Assembly: GCA_030426245.1 (NCBI GenBank)
Contig: JAUHYZ010000009.1
Location: 1-64,000, forward strand
Source of the DNA: Alphaproteobacteria bacterium
GTDB lineage: Bacteria; Pseudomonadota; Alphaproteobacteria; Sphingomonadales; Sphingomonadaceae
Direction: 5' to 3'
DNA length: 64,000 nucleotides
The notes beneath the pieces were generated by a model. That model was given only the letters and a program-made list of their open reading frames with translations, was not told where the DNA came from and made no database searches. The position numbers and the translations under genes were made by a program. This document shows positions 26,510-36,484 of the stretch, piece by piece (position 1 is the stretch's first letter; each line of letters opens with the position of its first letter).

Positions 26510-27340
26510 TCAGAGCATTTGCAGGGAAACGGGATGCCTGGGCCGCGGGAACAGCTGGTCCAGGTGATCAAGGTCTTCGGGTTCCAACATCAGGTCTGCC
26601 GCCTCGCGGTTTTCCCGTATATGATCAGCGTTGCCGGCCTTGGGGATGGGGATGATGCCTTCCTGGGCGAGAAGCCATGCCAGTGCGATCTGGGCCGGGG
26701 TTGCGCCCCTCTCCTGCGCGAAGCTCTGCAGGTCGCTGTCTTCAAGCAGACGGCCCTGTTCGATCGGGCTGTAGGCCATAACCGGGATCGACCGTTCCGC
26801 CAACCAGGGCAGCAGGTCCAGCTCCGGCCCGCGCCGCAGCAGGTTGAACAGGATCTGGTCGGTTGCGCAGTTCGTTCCGCCTGCCGCCGTCAATTCCTCC
26901 ATATCGTCATTGTCCAGATTGCTGACGCCCCAGCGCAGAATCTTGCCCTCGTCGACAAGCCTTTCCATCGCCTCCACCGTTTCGTCCAGAGGAACGCTTC
27001 CGCGCCAATGCAGCAGGTAGAGATCCAGACGGTCGGTCCCGAGGCGGGCCAGGCTGGCTTCGCATGCCTGCGGAAGACGCGCGCGGGAGGCGTTGTGGGG
27101 ATAGGCCTTGCTGACCAGAAAGGCTTCGTCCCTGATGCCTTCCAGGGCTTCGCCAACCAGTTCTTCCGCCTTGCCCTCCCCATACATTTCGGCCGTGTCG
27201 ATCAGGGTCATGCCAAGCTCCAGCCCTTCGCGTAGAGCCGCAATTTCGCTTGCGCGAAGGCTCGCATTCTGTCCCATGAACCAGGTGCCCTGGCCCAGGG
27301 CGGGGATTGCGGTGCCGTCGGGAAAGCTGATCGTCTTCAT
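26510..27340 (-). CDS. Aldo/keto reductase
   Basis: The 276-residue NADPH-dependent (beta/alpha)8 oxidoreductase has the catalytic tetrad visible: Asp and Tyr in 'LIDTAEMYGEGKAEE', Lys in 'FLVSKAYPHN' and His in 'LYLLHWRG'. 'GVSNLD' and 'IPIPKAGN' give the cofactor side. It resembles the YeaE/AKR5-like group; the carbonyl substrate is unknown. The open frame continues upstream to 28270, but that part is antisense to trhO and has no AKR similarity, so I take the ATG at 27340. Confidence 0.92.
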   Translation of the reverse strand: MKTISFPDGTAIPALGQGTWFMGQNASLRASEIAALREGLELGMTLIDTAEMYGEGKAEELVGEALEGIRDEAFLVSKAYPHNASRARLPQACEASLARLGTDRLDLYLLHWRGSVPLDETVEAMERLVDEGKILRWGVSNLDNDDMEELTAAGGTNCATDQILFNLLRRGPELDLLPWLAERSIPVMAYSPIEQGRLLEDSDLQSFAQERGATPAQIALAWLLAQEGIIPIPKAGNADHIRENREAADLMLEPEDLDHLDQLFPRPRHPVSLQML

Positions 27341-27475
27341 AAGTGCTGAGGCTCCATGGTGCTGGTGGTACTCATTGCGCGAAGATGGGGGAAATATCGC
27401 GGGGCGGTGCGGCCGCATGCACCGGGCGCCAATTGCCTTTCCCATTCCCATCGATTTCACGCTATAGCGCGCGCC

Positions 27476-28483
27476 ATGCATTTTGACACGCAAGCTGACG
27501 AACAAATCGGCGCCGGGCAGGGCGAAGGGGCGCTCTGTGTCGCGGCGCTCTATCGCTTCACCCCGATCGAGGATTGCACAGCCATTCGCGGCCCGCTTCT
27601 TTCTCTGTGCCAGGCGCAGGGTATCAAGGGAACGCTGCTGCTGGCGCGTGAGGGCATCAACGGAACAATCGCAGGCACGGACCAGGCGATTGACCGCGTT
27701 CTCGCGCATATTCGCGCGATACCCGGCTGCGCCGATCTCGACGTGAAGCTCTCCCGTGCGGCCACGATGCCGTTTCACCGCATGAAGGTGCGGATCAAAC
27801 GGGAGATTGTGACGATGGGCGAAGAAGGCATCGATCCACGCGCCAGTGTCGGCACCTATGTGGCGCCTGAAGACTGGAATGCTTTGATCTCGGACCCCGA
27901 AACCATCGTGATCGATACGCGCAATGATTATGAGGTTGCAGTGGGCAGCTTTTCCGGCGCGATCGATCCGGAGACCAGCTCGTTTCGCGAATTTCCGGAA
28001 TGGTTCCGTGCCCAGCGTGACAGGCTGCTCAGCGATGGCAAGGCACCCAAGGTCGCGATGTACTGCACTGGCGGCATACGCTGCGAAAAATCTACGGCTT
28101 TTCTCAAGCAGGAAGGTGTGGACGAGGTCTATCACCTGAAGGGCGGGATCCTGAAATATCTCGAGACCGTTCCGCAAGAACAGAGCCTTTGGGAAGGCGA
28201 ATGTTTCGTGTTCGATCAGCGAGTTACTGTCGGCCACGGACTGGCCGAGGGCAGCTATGCTCTGTGTCATGCCTGCCGCCGGCCGGTGAGTGAAGAGGAT
28301 CTGGCTTCACCGCTATATGAGGAAGGCGCAAGTTGCCCCTCCTGCCATGGTGAGAGAAGCGAAGAGCAGCGAGCCCGGTATCGGGAGCGGCAGCGGCAAG
28401 AGGCTCTGGCGGCCGAACAAGGACAATCTCATATCGGTGCGATCTATGCTTCTGTCGGGAGCCGCACCGGATCGGGCAACTGA
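27476..28483 (+). CDS. trhO: tRNA uridine(34) hydroxylase, rhodanese family (UPF0176)
   Basis: The 335-residue protein has an N-terminal acylphosphatase-like domain ('[19 protein letters not shown]'), a rhodanese domain with the active-site loop '[10 protein letters not shown]', and a C-terminal Cys-rich tail ('CHACRRP' and 'CPSC') of the TrhO/YceA family. TrhO hydroxylates U34 of tRNAs with oxygen, giving ho5U. The start at 27476 fits the family; earlier in-frame codons lie antisense over the AKR promoter. The GST gene follows after 9 bp. Confidence 0.92.
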   Translation: MHFDTQADEQIGAGQGEGALCVAALYRFTPIEDCTAIRGPLLSLCQAQGIKGTLLLAREGINGTIAGTDQAIDRVLAHIRAIPGCADLDVKLSRAATMPFHRMKVRIKREIVTMGEEGIDPRASVGTYVAPEDWNALISDPETIVIDTRNDYEVAVGSFSGAIDPETSSFREFPEWFRAQRDRLLSDGKAPKVAMYCTGGIRCEKSTAFLKQEGVDEVYHLKGGILKYLETVPQEQSLWEGECFVFDQRVTVGHGLAEGSYALCHACRRPVSEEDLASPLYEEGASCPSCHGERSEEQRARYRERQRQEALAAEQGQSHIGAIYASVGSRTGSGN

Positions 28484-28492
28484 GCCTGCGCG

Positions 28493-29134
28493 ATGGCCTA
28501 TCCAATCCTATATAGTTTTCGGCGTTGCCCCTATGCCATGCGGGCCAGGCTCGCGCTCATGATCAGCGGCACAATTTGCGAGCTTCGCGAAGTGAAGCTT
28601 TCGGCAAAGCCGGAGGAACTGGTCGCGGCCTCTCCCAAGGCGACAGTGCCGGTGCTCGTCCTGCCCGATGGAGCGGTCTTGGAAGAGAGCCTGGATATCA
28701 TGCATTGGGCTCTTGAGCGCAACGATCCAGAACGCTGGTTGGAGCGCGCCGATGCTGAACTGATCGCGGCCAATGACGGGCCGTTCAAACATGATCTGGA
28801 CCGCTATAAATACCCCGATCGGCACGGCAGCGATTCCATCGCCCATCGCACCAGCGGCGGCGCCTTTCTGCATGTTCTGGAAGATCGGCTGGCCGGCAGT
28901 GGGCAGCTTTGCGGGGCCGGGCGGGGCCTGGCCGATATGGCGATCATGCCTTTCGTGCGGCAGTTCGCCGCTACCGACCGCGCATGGTTCGATGCGCAGC
29001 CGCTGCCGAATCTTCAAAGATGGCTGGAAGGGCACCTGACTTCCGAGCTGTTCAATTCGATCATGATACGCGTGCCGTTCTGGCAAGCCGGGGACGAGCC
29101 GGTCCTGTTCAGCAGCCAACCGCCACATATTTGA
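28493..29134 (+). CDS. Glutathione S-transferase family protein
   Basis: The 213-residue protein has an N-terminal thioredoxin-like domain with 'RRCPYAMRARLAL' (CPYA, glutaredoxin 2-like active site, Cys at 12) and the cis-Pro region 'KATVPVLVLPDG', then 'LEESLDIMHW' and an all-alpha C-terminal domain. It may be a glutaredoxin-like or detoxifying GST. It lies 9 bp downstream of trhO, probably co-transcribed, and its 3' end overlaps the convergent ugd gene by 26 bases. Confidence 0.88.
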   Translation: MAYPILYSFRRCPYAMRARLALMISGTICELREVKLSAKPEELVAASPKATVPVLVLPDGAVLEESLDIMHWALERNDPERWLERADAELIAANDGPFKHDLDRYKYPDRHGSDSIAHRTSGGAFLHVLEDRLAGSGQLCGAGRGLADMAIMPFVRQFAATDRAWFDAQPLPNLQRWLEGHLTSELFNSIMIRVPFWQAGDEPVLFSSQPPHI

Positions 29135-30410
29135 ACCCGTGGCGTTCCACTTCCGCGCGGTCATAGACATTGCGCAGGTCCACCAGGATCAGGTCGTTGA
29201 GCAGGTCCTTGGTGCGCGCAAGGTCCAAGGCCCGGAACGCGTCCCATTCGGTGACGATCACGACGGCATCGGCGCCGTCCATCGCCTCATAGGCATCTTT
29301 GCAGAAGGTCACGCCTTCCATCATCTTGGCGGCATGCTCCATGCCTTCCGGATCGTATGCCCTGACATTCGCGCCCGCATCCTGCAGCGTCTGAACAATT
29401 GCCAATGCCGGTGAATCGCGCATGTCGTCCGTATTGGGCTTGAAGGTCAGGCCTAGCAGCGCGACTGTCTTGCCATAGGTGTCTCCGCCCATTGCATGGA
29501 TGACCTTGCGGCCCATGCCGCGCTTGCGATTGTCATTGGCTGTGACCACAGCTTCGACAATGCGCAGATTCGCATCGTAATCCTGCCCGGTCTTGAGCAA
29601 CGCGAGCGTATCCTTGGGAAAGCACGAGCCGCCATAGCCAGGGCCGGCATGCAGGAATTTCGCACCGATACGATTGTCCAGTCCGATGCCGCGCGCAACG
29701 TCCTGTACATTTGCGCCCACCTTTTCGCACAGGTCGGCCACTTCGTTGATGAAGCTGATCTTGGTCGCAAGGAATGCGTTAGCGGCATATTTGGTCAGCT
29801 CGGCTCCGCGGCGCGCCATTTTCAGCAGAGGCGACCGGTTGATGAAGAGCGGACGATAGATCTCCTCCAGCACATCTTCGGCATGCTGGTCGTTGCAGCC
29901 GATGATGATCCGGTCGGGATGCTTGAAGTCCTCGATTGCTGCGCCTTCGCGCAGGAATTCAGGATTGGAGGCGACGCTCCATTCATGATCGGGCCGTGCC
30001 TCGCGAATGATCCTCTCGACTTCGTCGCCCGTTCCGACCGGGACGGTCGATTTGGTTACCACTACGGTGCCTGGTGAGAGATATTCAGCGAATTCGCGGG
30101 CAGCCGCGTAAACGTATCTCAGGTCGGCATGGCCGTCGCCGCGCCGCGAAGGGGTGCCGACCGCGATGAACACCGCATCGGCCGAAGGTACTGCGTCAGC
30201 CAGGTCGAGGGTGAAGTGCAGGCGGCCTTCGCGGACGTTGCGGGCTACCAGTTCGTCAAGGCCGGGTTCGAAGATCGGAATTTCGCCAGCCAGAAGAGCA
30301 TCGATCTTTGCCTGATCCTTGTCGACACAAGTCACGTCATGGCCAAAGTCGGAGAAGCAAGCTCCGGAAACCAGGCCAACATAACCTGTACCGATCATTA
30401 CGATGCGCAT
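29109..30410 (-). CDS. ugd: UDP-glucose 6-dehydrogenase
   Basis: Oxidises UDP-glucose to UDP-glucuronate with two NAD+. The 433-residue protein has the N-terminal Rossmann motif 'IGTGYVGLVSG' (6–16), the catalytic Cys in 'GPGYGGSCFPKDTLAL' (about residue 260), and C-terminal 'LGLTFKPNTDDMRDSP'. It supplies uronic acid for exopolysaccharide or glycolipid; sphingomonads make glucuronosyl ceramides, so that use is possible. It is transcribed alone, with palindromes in its upstream region. Confidence 0.96.
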   Translation of the reverse strand: MRIVMIGTGYVGLVSGACFSDFGHDVTCVDKDQAKIDALLAGEIPIFEPGLDELVARNVREGRLHFTLDLADAVPSADAVFIAVGTPSRRGDGHADLRYVYAAAREFAEYLSPGTVVVTKSTVPVGTGDEVERIIREARPDHEWSVASNPEFLREGAAIEDFKHPDRIIIGCNDQHAEDVLEEIYRPLFINRSPLLKMARRGAELTKYAANAFLATKISFINEVADLCEKVGANVQDVARGIGLDNRIGAKFLHAGPGYGGSCFPKDTLALLKTGQDYDANLRIVEAVVTANDNRKRGMGRKVIHAMGGDTYGKTVALLGLTFKPNTDDMRDSPALAIVQTLQDAGANVRAYDPEGMEHAAKMMEGVTFCKDAYEAMDGADAVVIVTEWDAFRALDLARTKDLLNDLILVDLRNVYDRAEVERHGFKYVAVGC

Positions 30411-30445
30411 TCACTGGACTCCTTCGCATTGATAGTGGCGGCTTG

Positions 30446-30650
30446 TTGTGCGGTGCACAATTTAAAGTCAATCATCGCGAGATGATCGGCTTGGGCAATG
30501 TTTCAGTTTGTTACGTCTGAATTGGCGATTCTTTTATTGCGGACACTGGCAGTTTTCTGCGGCAATTCACTAGCCTGCCAGATGCGTCAGGACGTGTTTT
30601 TTGCACGTGCGAACATTCGCCGACGAGCGAGCATGTGCCGTATTATACGG
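30446..30650 (-). promoter_or_regulatory. Palindromes in the ugd upstream region
   Basis: A 15-bp palindrome (30446–30460, 6-bp arms, 3-bp spacer) lies 36–50 bases before the ugd start codon, where an operator or promoter-proximal site would be expected. A second perfect 13-bp palindrome (30638–30650) lies further away, 45 bp past the formylglycine-generating enzyme stop. The regulators are unknown. No gene is seen in 30411–30695. Confidence 0.35.
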
Positions 30651-30695
30651 ATCTTCCGGTTTGCGGCTGCGTGCCCGATGCGCTCCTGCGCTGTG

Positions 30696-31646
30696 TCAGC
30701 CAGAGCTCACGCAGCGGAAGCCGATATGGCTGGTCGCGGTGTCGATGGATTGAGGGTGACGAGCCGCCGGACGATAACGCCTGCAATAGCTTTCCGCGCA
30801 AAGATGGGATCCGCCCTTGAGGACCTTGCGTCCGATCTTCACTTGCGGTGTGCAGGGATCGAAGCTTTCCACTCTGCGCCCGCCGCGCGGATTGTCGATG
30901 GTGCAGCAGGCGCTCGGCTTCTTCTTCTGCGCGGCTTTGGGCATAGCGTACCAGTCGCTGGTCCATTCCCAGACATTGCCGATCATGTCGTACAGGCCAT
31001 AGTCGTTGGCGGGATAGGTCCGCACAGGCGATGTGCGCTCCCAACCGTCTTCCAGCGTGTTGGAGAAGGGGAACATGCCTTGCCAGTAATTGGCCAGCAT
31101 TTGTCCGCCGGGCGCCAGTTCGTTGCCCCAGGCATATTCCCTACCGTCCTGATGGCCGCCCCGTGCGGCGAATTCCCATTCCGCTTCGGTCGGCAGACGC
31201 TTGCCTGCCCACTCGGCATAGGCCTGCGCGTCCTGATGGCAGACTTGCACGACCGGATGGTCTTCCAGCCCCTCGATCGAGCTGCCTGGACCGGTGGGAT
31301 GGCGCCAATCGGCGCCGAACTTGAATTCCCACCACTGGCTCCAGTCAGCAAGATTGACCGGTGTTGCTGTCCGATGAAAGACGAGCGCACCGGGCCTGGC
31401 CAGAGCAGGATCCATCCCCGGATAGTCCTTGGGATCGGGCGGGATCTCCGCAACAGTGCGGTAGCCGGTCGCTTCCACGAAGCGCGCGAACTGACGGTTG
31501 GTGACGGGTGTTTCGTCGATCCGGAAGCTGTCCACCTTGACTGTGCGGACCGGCGCTTCCTCGGGATAGAATTTCTCTGAGCCCATCGGGAACGTGCCGC
31601 CCGGGATCAAAATCATGCCTTCCGCCAGAGAGGCTTCAGTCGCCAT
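30696..31646 (-). CDS. Formylglycine-generating enzyme (SUMF1 family)
   Basis: The 316-residue FGE-sulfatase domain protein opens 'MILIPGGTFPMGS' (about 11–23) and has 'VTNRQFARFVEATGY', 'RLPTEAEWEFAARGG' and 'IGNVWEWTSDWY'. Both active-site cysteines are present, C283 and C288, in 'GGSHLCAESYCRRYRPAAR', matching the copper-binding Cys pair of true FGEs. It should therefore convert the Cys of CxPxR sulfatase motifs to formylglycine. It is the last gene after three sulfatases with that motif (49-bp gap), so the operon carries its own maturase. No signal peptide is evident, consistent with modification before export. Confidence 0.95.
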   Translation of the reverse strand: MATEASLAEGMILIPGGTFPMGSEKFYPEEAPVRTVKVDSFRIDETPVTNRQFARFVEATGYRTVAEIPPDPKDYPGMDPALARPGALVFHRTATPVNLADWSQWWEFKFGADWRHPTGPGSSIEGLEDHPVVQVCHQDAQAYAEWAGKRLPTEAEWEFAARGGHQDGREYAWGNELAPGGQMLANYWQGMFPFSNTLEDGWERTSPVRTYPANDYGLYDMIGNVWEWTSDWYAMPKAAQKKKPSACCTIDNPRGGRRVESFDPCTPQVKIGRKVLKGGSHLCAESYCRRYRPAARHPQSIDTATSHIGFRCVSSG

Positions 31647-31695
31647 AACAGCTCCACAAGTTCACTTCATTCCAGCCAGCTCAGCAGGCCGGCTT

Positions 31696-34059
31696 TCACC
31701 GCGCGTCCAATTGTACCACGATCTTTTCGATTTTCCCTTCGAAGGGCGCATGCCCCTGATAGTCGGGCGAAACCTTCGCACCTCGATCACGGCCCACATC
31801 GAATGTCTCGCCGTCGGGCATCGGCGCGGCAATGGTCCGCTCGATACGTCCCTGTGCGACTTCCGCGCCGTCGACCAGGATGTGCAAGGTGCCGCCCCCG
31901 AAGCGGATTCCTCCATCGTAATCGAAGCGATAGCTGACAGTCGATGCGCCCGGCTTTACCGGCTCGGGAGCGATGATGCGATATTGCGAACCTTCACGGC
32001 TGGAATAGGTCTGATAGGCAGCCGGTCTTCCATCCTTCAGATAGAAGCTCCACCCGCCAAGATGGGAGCCAATCGACGCAAGAACGCCCGTTTCCGATTC
32101 TTCAGTCTCGATATGCGCCGTGAGCGTGAACGATCGACCAAAAATCCGCGGCCAAGATGCGCGTGGCAGACTCATTCTGTCGCCCCACAACACGACTTCC
32201 TTTCGAGGTAGGTCGGTGGCGATCGCTGGCACGACCACGTTGCGCAGAGGGTAGACATCGTTCGCTTGAGCTTCCCGGTCGAAGAGCGCCTGCATCTCCA
32301 TTAACTTTTCGGGATATTGAGCAGCGACGTTATGCGCCTGCGCGAAGTCCTCTTCGAGATTGTAGAGCTCCCAGTCGTAACTCAGGACATCGGGAGGTGT
32401 GCCGGGTGTTTGCCATGGCGGACCTGGGGGCGTGGTATTTGCGAACCAGCCTTCGTGATAGATGCTGCGATTGCCGAGTAGTTCGGAATATTGTGTGTTA
32501 TGGCGCGAAGGCGCTTCCGGGGCATTGAAGGAATAGGCGAAGCTCACGCCATTGATCGGCTTTTGCTGTACGCCGTCCAGCACGTCGGGCGCCTCGAGCC
32601 CCGCTGCTTCCAGGACCGTGGGCATCACGTCGGTCACATGCGTATATTGGGATCTCAGGCCGCTGCCCTGAATCTCCTCGGGCCAGGAAATGACCATTCC
32701 GGCTCGGGTCCCGCCCAGATAGGATGCCATGCGTTTTGCCCATGGATAGGGCGCGTTCATGGCCCAAGCCCAGCCCGCCGGATAGAGTGGCGCGGTCGTT
32801 GGGCCGCCCAGTTCGTCTAGAACTTCGTCAGACCATTCCACTGAATCGGCCAGCCCATTCAGCGCTTCGCCGTAATCGAGAACCTTGCCGAACACGCCGC
32901 CTTCCATCGATGCCCCGTTATCTCCAGCGACGAAGATGACCAGCGTATCGTCGAAACTTCCGGTACGATGCAATTCGTCAATCACGCGGCCTATCTGTTG
33001 GTCTTGATAGGCCAGATGCGCAGCATAAACTTCCATGTAGCGGGTGTAGACGCGCTTTTCCTGCTCCGACAGTGAATCCCAGGCTGGGATTTGGGCAGGG
33101 CGGGGTGTCATTTCGGTATCTTCCGGGATAACACCCAGCGCTTTCTGCTGCTGGAATATGCGGTTTCGCGCTTCGTCCCAGCCCCCGTCGAACTGTCCGC
33201 GGAATGTCTCGATCAGCTCCTTTGGCGCATGATGCGGGGCATGTGTGCTGCCCGTTGCATAATACATGAAGAAGGGCTTTTCGGGCGCTGCGGCAAGCTG
33301 CAAGTCGATCCAGTCGATTGCTTTGTCGGCGAGATCCTTCTCAACCAGATAGTCTTCGGGTTTGTCGCTTAGATCGACCCTTTGCGTCCCAAGATACATC
33401 GCAGGAGAGAACTGGTCGGTCTCTCCCAGAATAAATCCGTAGAAATAGTCGAAGCCCAAATTTGTCGGCCAGTTTTCGAACGGCCCGGTTGGCGACATCT
33501 CTCCGACACGGATGTTGTGGTGCTTGCCGATGAAGGCGGTGTCATAACCATTGTCGTGCAGAACCCGGCCGATGGTCGCCACATTGTCGAATGGCCGGAT
33601 GTCATAGCCGGGGAAATCCATTGTGGCTTCGGTGACGATACCGTGACCGACTGCGTGCGGGTTGCGCCCGGTCAGCAACGCCGCGCGCGTGGGAGAGCAC
33701 ATGGCCGTGACGTTGAACCGATTGTACTGCAGTCCGCCTTGCGCAAGCCGATCGAAATTCGGCGTGGGCACTATTCCTCCGAAGGCCCCCATCGCGCCGA
33801 AGCCGACATCGTCCGTCAAGATGAGCAGGACATTGGGCGCATCTTCCGGTGCCTTCACTTCAAAGCTCTCTGAAGGCGTTGAAGTGGCCAGCGCCTTGCC
33901 TATAACTCCTTCAAACGCGGGTCGTTCGTGCGGAAGAGAAACGGTTTCGCCTGCTTGTTCCGCTTGCGCAAAGGCCGCAGTTGGGACTGCCGTCAACAAC
34001 ATGGAACAGGCCAAGGCGCCGGCGCGCAGGGTGATCGACAGTTTTTTTGGTTTCGGCAT
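31696..34059 (-). CDS. Exported arylsulfatase-family sulfatase, paralogue 1
   Basis: The 787-residue hydrolase has a Sec signal peptide (cleavage near 'AFAQA', about residue 32). The metal-binding 'LTDDVGFGAMG' (D83/D84) and formylglycine motif C121 in 'MCSPTRAALLTGRN' define a type I sulfatase. The catalytic core runs to about 560; the rest is a C-terminal beta-rich domain ('GWSFYLKDGRPAAYQ') shared with paralogue 2. It cleaves sulfate esters in the periplasm; the substrate is unknown. I prefer the ATG at 34059 (signal peptide start); an ATG at 34104 would add 15 residues. It lies 52 bp after paralogue 2. Confidence 0.94.
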   Translation of the reverse strand: MPKPKKLSITLRAGALACSMLLTAVPTAAFAQAEQAGETVSLPHERPAFEGVIGKALATSTPSESFEVKAPEDAPNVLLILTDDVGFGAMGAFGGIVPTPNFDRLAQGGLQYNRFNVTAMCSPTRAALLTGRNPHAVGHGIVTEATMDFPGYDIRPFDNVATIGRVLHDNGYDTAFIGKHHNIRVGEMSPTGPFENWPTNLGFDYFYGFILGETDQFSPAMYLGTQRVDLSDKPEDYLVEKDLADKAIDWIDLQLAAAPEKPFFMYYATGSTHAPHHAPKELIETFRGQFDGGWDEARNRIFQQQKALGVIPEDTEMTPRPAQIPAWDSLSEQEKRVYTRYMEVYAAHLAYQDQQIGRVIDELHRTGSFDDTLVIFVAGDNGASMEGGVFGKVLDYGEALNGLADSVEWSDEVLDELGGPTTAPLYPAGWAWAMNAPYPWAKRMASYLGGTRAGMVISWPEEIQGSGLRSQYTHVTDVMPTVLEAAGLEAPDVLDGVQQKPINGVSFAYSFNAPEAPSRHNTQYSELLGNRSIYHEGWFANTTPPGPPWQTPGTPPDVLSYDWELYNLEEDFAQAHNVAAQYPEKLMEMQALFDREAQANDVYPLRNVVVPAIATDLPRKEVVLWGDRMSLPRASWPRIFGRSFTLTAHIETEESETGVLASIGSHLGGWSFYLKDGRPAAYQTYSSREGSQYRIIAPEPVKPGASTVSYRFDYDGGIRFGGGTLHILVDGAEVAQGRIERTIAAPMPDGETFDVGRDRGAKVSPDYQGHAPFEGKIEKIVVQLDAR

Positions 34060-34111
34060 TGGTCTCGTTTCTCGTCTGGAGATTGCGAAATTTGCGGTAG
34101 GCATGTGCCGC

Positions 34112-36484
34112 CTAGTCCAGTGGCTCCAGGCGCACGGTGAGCTTGCTCAGGTCGCCCTTCAGCACGCCGCCATCCACATAATCGGGGCTGACCTGTTCGC
34201 CGGTATCGCGGCCCGTATCGAAGGTTTCCGAAAAGCCTGCGGGCAGGCGTATGGTCTTTTTGATCCGGCCTCCTCCGGCAGGTTTTCCATTCACCAAGAT
34301 CCGCATGGTGCCGCCCTTGTTGCGGCCACCGCCGTCATAGGTGAACTCATAGCGCAAGGTGACGTCGCCGGCGGGCAAGGGATCGCCCGTCACGCGGAAC
34401 TGGTTCTCCGGAATTTCCGAGAAGGACTGGAATGCCACCGGGCGGCCATTATCGACATAGAAGCTCCATCCGCCGAATTTGCTGCCAAGCGCCAGAACCA
34501 CACCTTCAATGCCTTCGCCCTCGTCCTGCAACTCGGCCTCGATCGAGAAGGATCGGGAGTGCATTGGCGGTGCGTCATTGAACGGTATGCTGATGCCAGC
34601 CCCCCAGTAGGTCCGCGTTTGCGAAGCAGTGGAGACAGTGGATGGATCGGCGAAGTTGCGGTCGGAAAAATCGTCGCTGACCGGATAGAGATTGCCGGTG
34701 CGCGCCAGGCGGTCCCATTCCCGCTGCAATTCCGCCAGCTTTTCCGGATTGCTGTCAGCCAGATCCCTGGCCTGCGAATAGTCATCAGGCAGGTAATAGA
34801 GTTCCCAATTGTAATCGAAGGGGGAGCCTTCGGTGGGGCCATAATACCAGGGCGTACGGCCCGGAGTGGTGTTGGCCAGCCAGCCGTCCTTGTAGACTGA
34901 CCGGTTGCCGAACAGCTCGAAAGCCTGCTCACGCCTCCGCGAAGGGGCGTCCGCGTCGGCAAAGCTGTAGACCAGGCTGATCCCGTCGACGGTCTGCTGC
35001 CCGGCGCCTTCCACTTCGGTCGGGGCCGGAATTTTCGCAGCCTCCAAAATGGTCGGATAGATATCCGCAACGAAAGCGTATTGCGAGCGGACCTGCCCGC
35101 CTTCGGGCACATGTCCGGGCCATGAGACGACCAACGGATTGCGGGTACCGCCCAGATGCGAGGCGACCTGCTTTGTCCATTGGAAGGGCGTGTTGGTCGC
35201 CCAGCCCCAGCCTACCGAATATTTGCCCATCGAGTTGGGGCCGCCATATTCGTCGAGCCGCGCCAGCTTCTCTTCCAGCGGCTCCGGCAGGCCATTGGCC
35301 ATTACGCCGCCTTCGTTGATTTCGCCGTGCAGGCCGCCTTCGGGCGTGCCGCCATTGTCGCCCTGGATGAACATAATCAGCGTGTCGTCGGAAACGCCCA
35401 TCCGGTCGAGTTCGTCCAGCAGACGGCCGAACTGATAGTCCTGATAGGCCAGCATGGCACAGAACACTTCCATATAGCGCGCCTGAACCTTCTGCTCGTC
35501 CTGCGACAGCGAATCCCAGGCGGGAACGACGTCAGGGCGAGGTGTCAGTTCGGCATTCTCGGGAATGATTCCCAGGGCCTTCTGCCGCTCAAAGCTCTCT
35601 TCGCGCAGCTTGTCCCACCCCTGATCGAATGCGCCTTCGAAGCGAGCGATCCACTCGGCTGGCGCCTGGTGCGGGGAGTGCGCGGTGCCTGGGGCGAGAT
35701 AAACGAAGAAAGGCTTGTCCTCGTCTGCTGCCTGCTGCGTGTGAATCCAGCCGATTGCCTCGTCCATCAGGTCGCGATCGAGGATGTAGTCGTCGGGCCT
35801 GTCCATCAGGTTCACCGGTGCGCCGTTGCGGACGAGCTTGGGCGCAAACTGGTTCATGGCCCCGCCGATAAAGCCGTAGAAATATTCGAAGCCCTTACCG
35901 TTGGGCCACAAGTCGAAAGGACCGGCTGGCGAAGACTGCGAGTGGGGAACATTGTGTTCCTTGCCGAACATCGCAGTGTTGTAGCCGTTATATTTCAGCA
36001 CCTTGGCGATAGGGGCGGCGCTGCGCGGAATCTCACCCCAATAGCCGGGATAGCCCATCGTCAATTCACCGATGCTGCCGGTGCCGACCTTGTGCGGATT
36101 GCGCCCGGTAAGCAGCGCCGCACGCGTCGGCGAACACATCGCCGCAGTGTGGAAGCGGTTATAGACGACGCCCCGTTCCATCAGTCGCTGCAGGTTGGGG
36201 GTCGGCACAGGGCCACCGAAAGGCGAGGCAGCGGCAAAGCCGACATCGTCGGTCATTACCAGGACGACATTCGGGGCATCTGCAGGAGCTTTCACATGCA
36301 CCGGAAAGTCTGGTGTCGATTCGGAAACCGTGGGGGCGACAGTGCCCGCGAATGGCGCCGGATCGATGGGTAGCGAAGTTCTGTCGAATTCAGCCGTGTC
36401 TGCGGCCGCTGCGCCGTTCGCCAGGAACATGCCTGCAATGGCGAATGATGAAGCCAGTCTCTTGGACAAATTGCGCCTAGTCAT
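34112..36484 (-). CDS. Exported arylsulfatase-family sulfatase, paralogue 2
   Basis: The 790-residue protein has a signal peptide ending near 'NGAAAAD' (about 28), 'MTDDVGFAAAS' (D79/D80) and formylglycine C117 in 'MCSPTRAALLTGRN', and the same C-terminal domain layout as paralogue 1 ('GWSFYVDNGRPVAFQ'). The ATG at 36484 overlaps the stop of paralogue 3 by 8 bases (36477–36484), pointing to coupled translation. The three enzymes clearly share descent but differ in core loops, so distinct positional or substrate specificities are likely. Confidence 0.94.
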   Translation of the reverse strand: MTRRNLSKRLASSFAIAGMFLANGAAAADTAEFDRTSLPIDPAPFAGTVAPTVSESTPDFPVHVKAPADAPNVVLVMTDDVGFAAASPFGGPVPTPNLQRLMERGVVYNRFHTAAMCSPTRAALLTGRNPHKVGTGSIGELTMGYPGYWGEIPRSAAPIAKVLKYNGYNTAMFGKEHNVPHSQSSPAGPFDLWPNGKGFEYFYGFIGGAMNQFAPKLVRNGAPVNLMDRPDDYILDRDLMDEAIGWIHTQQAADEDKPFFVYLAPGTAHSPHQAPAEWIARFEGAFDQGWDKLREESFERQKALGIIPENAELTPRPDVVPAWDSLSQDEQKVQARYMEVFCAMLAYQDYQFGRLLDELDRMGVSDDTLIMFIQGDNGGTPEGGLHGEINEGGVMANGLPEPLEEKLARLDEYGGPNSMGKYSVGWGWATNTPFQWTKQVASHLGGTRNPLVVSWPGHVPEGGQVRSQYAFVADIYPTILEAAKIPAPTEVEGAGQQTVDGISLVYSFADADAPSRRREQAFELFGNRSVYKDGWLANTTPGRTPWYYGPTEGSPFDYNWELYYLPDDYSQARDLADSNPEKLAELQREWDRLARTGNLYPVSDDFSDRNFADPSTVSTASQTRTYWGAGISIPFNDAPPMHSRSFSIEAELQDEGEGIEGVVLALGSKFGGWSFYVDNGRPVAFQSFSEIPENQFRVTGDPLPAGDVTLRYEFTYDGGGRNKGGTMRILVNGKPAGGGRIKKTIRLPAGFSETFDTGRDTGEQVSPDYVDGGVLKGDLSKLTVRLEPLD

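Noticed and set aside
27341-28270. 586-residue version of the aldo/keto reductase frame
   Set aside because: The extension is antisense to trhO and has no AKR features; the AKR fold begins at the ATG at 27340.
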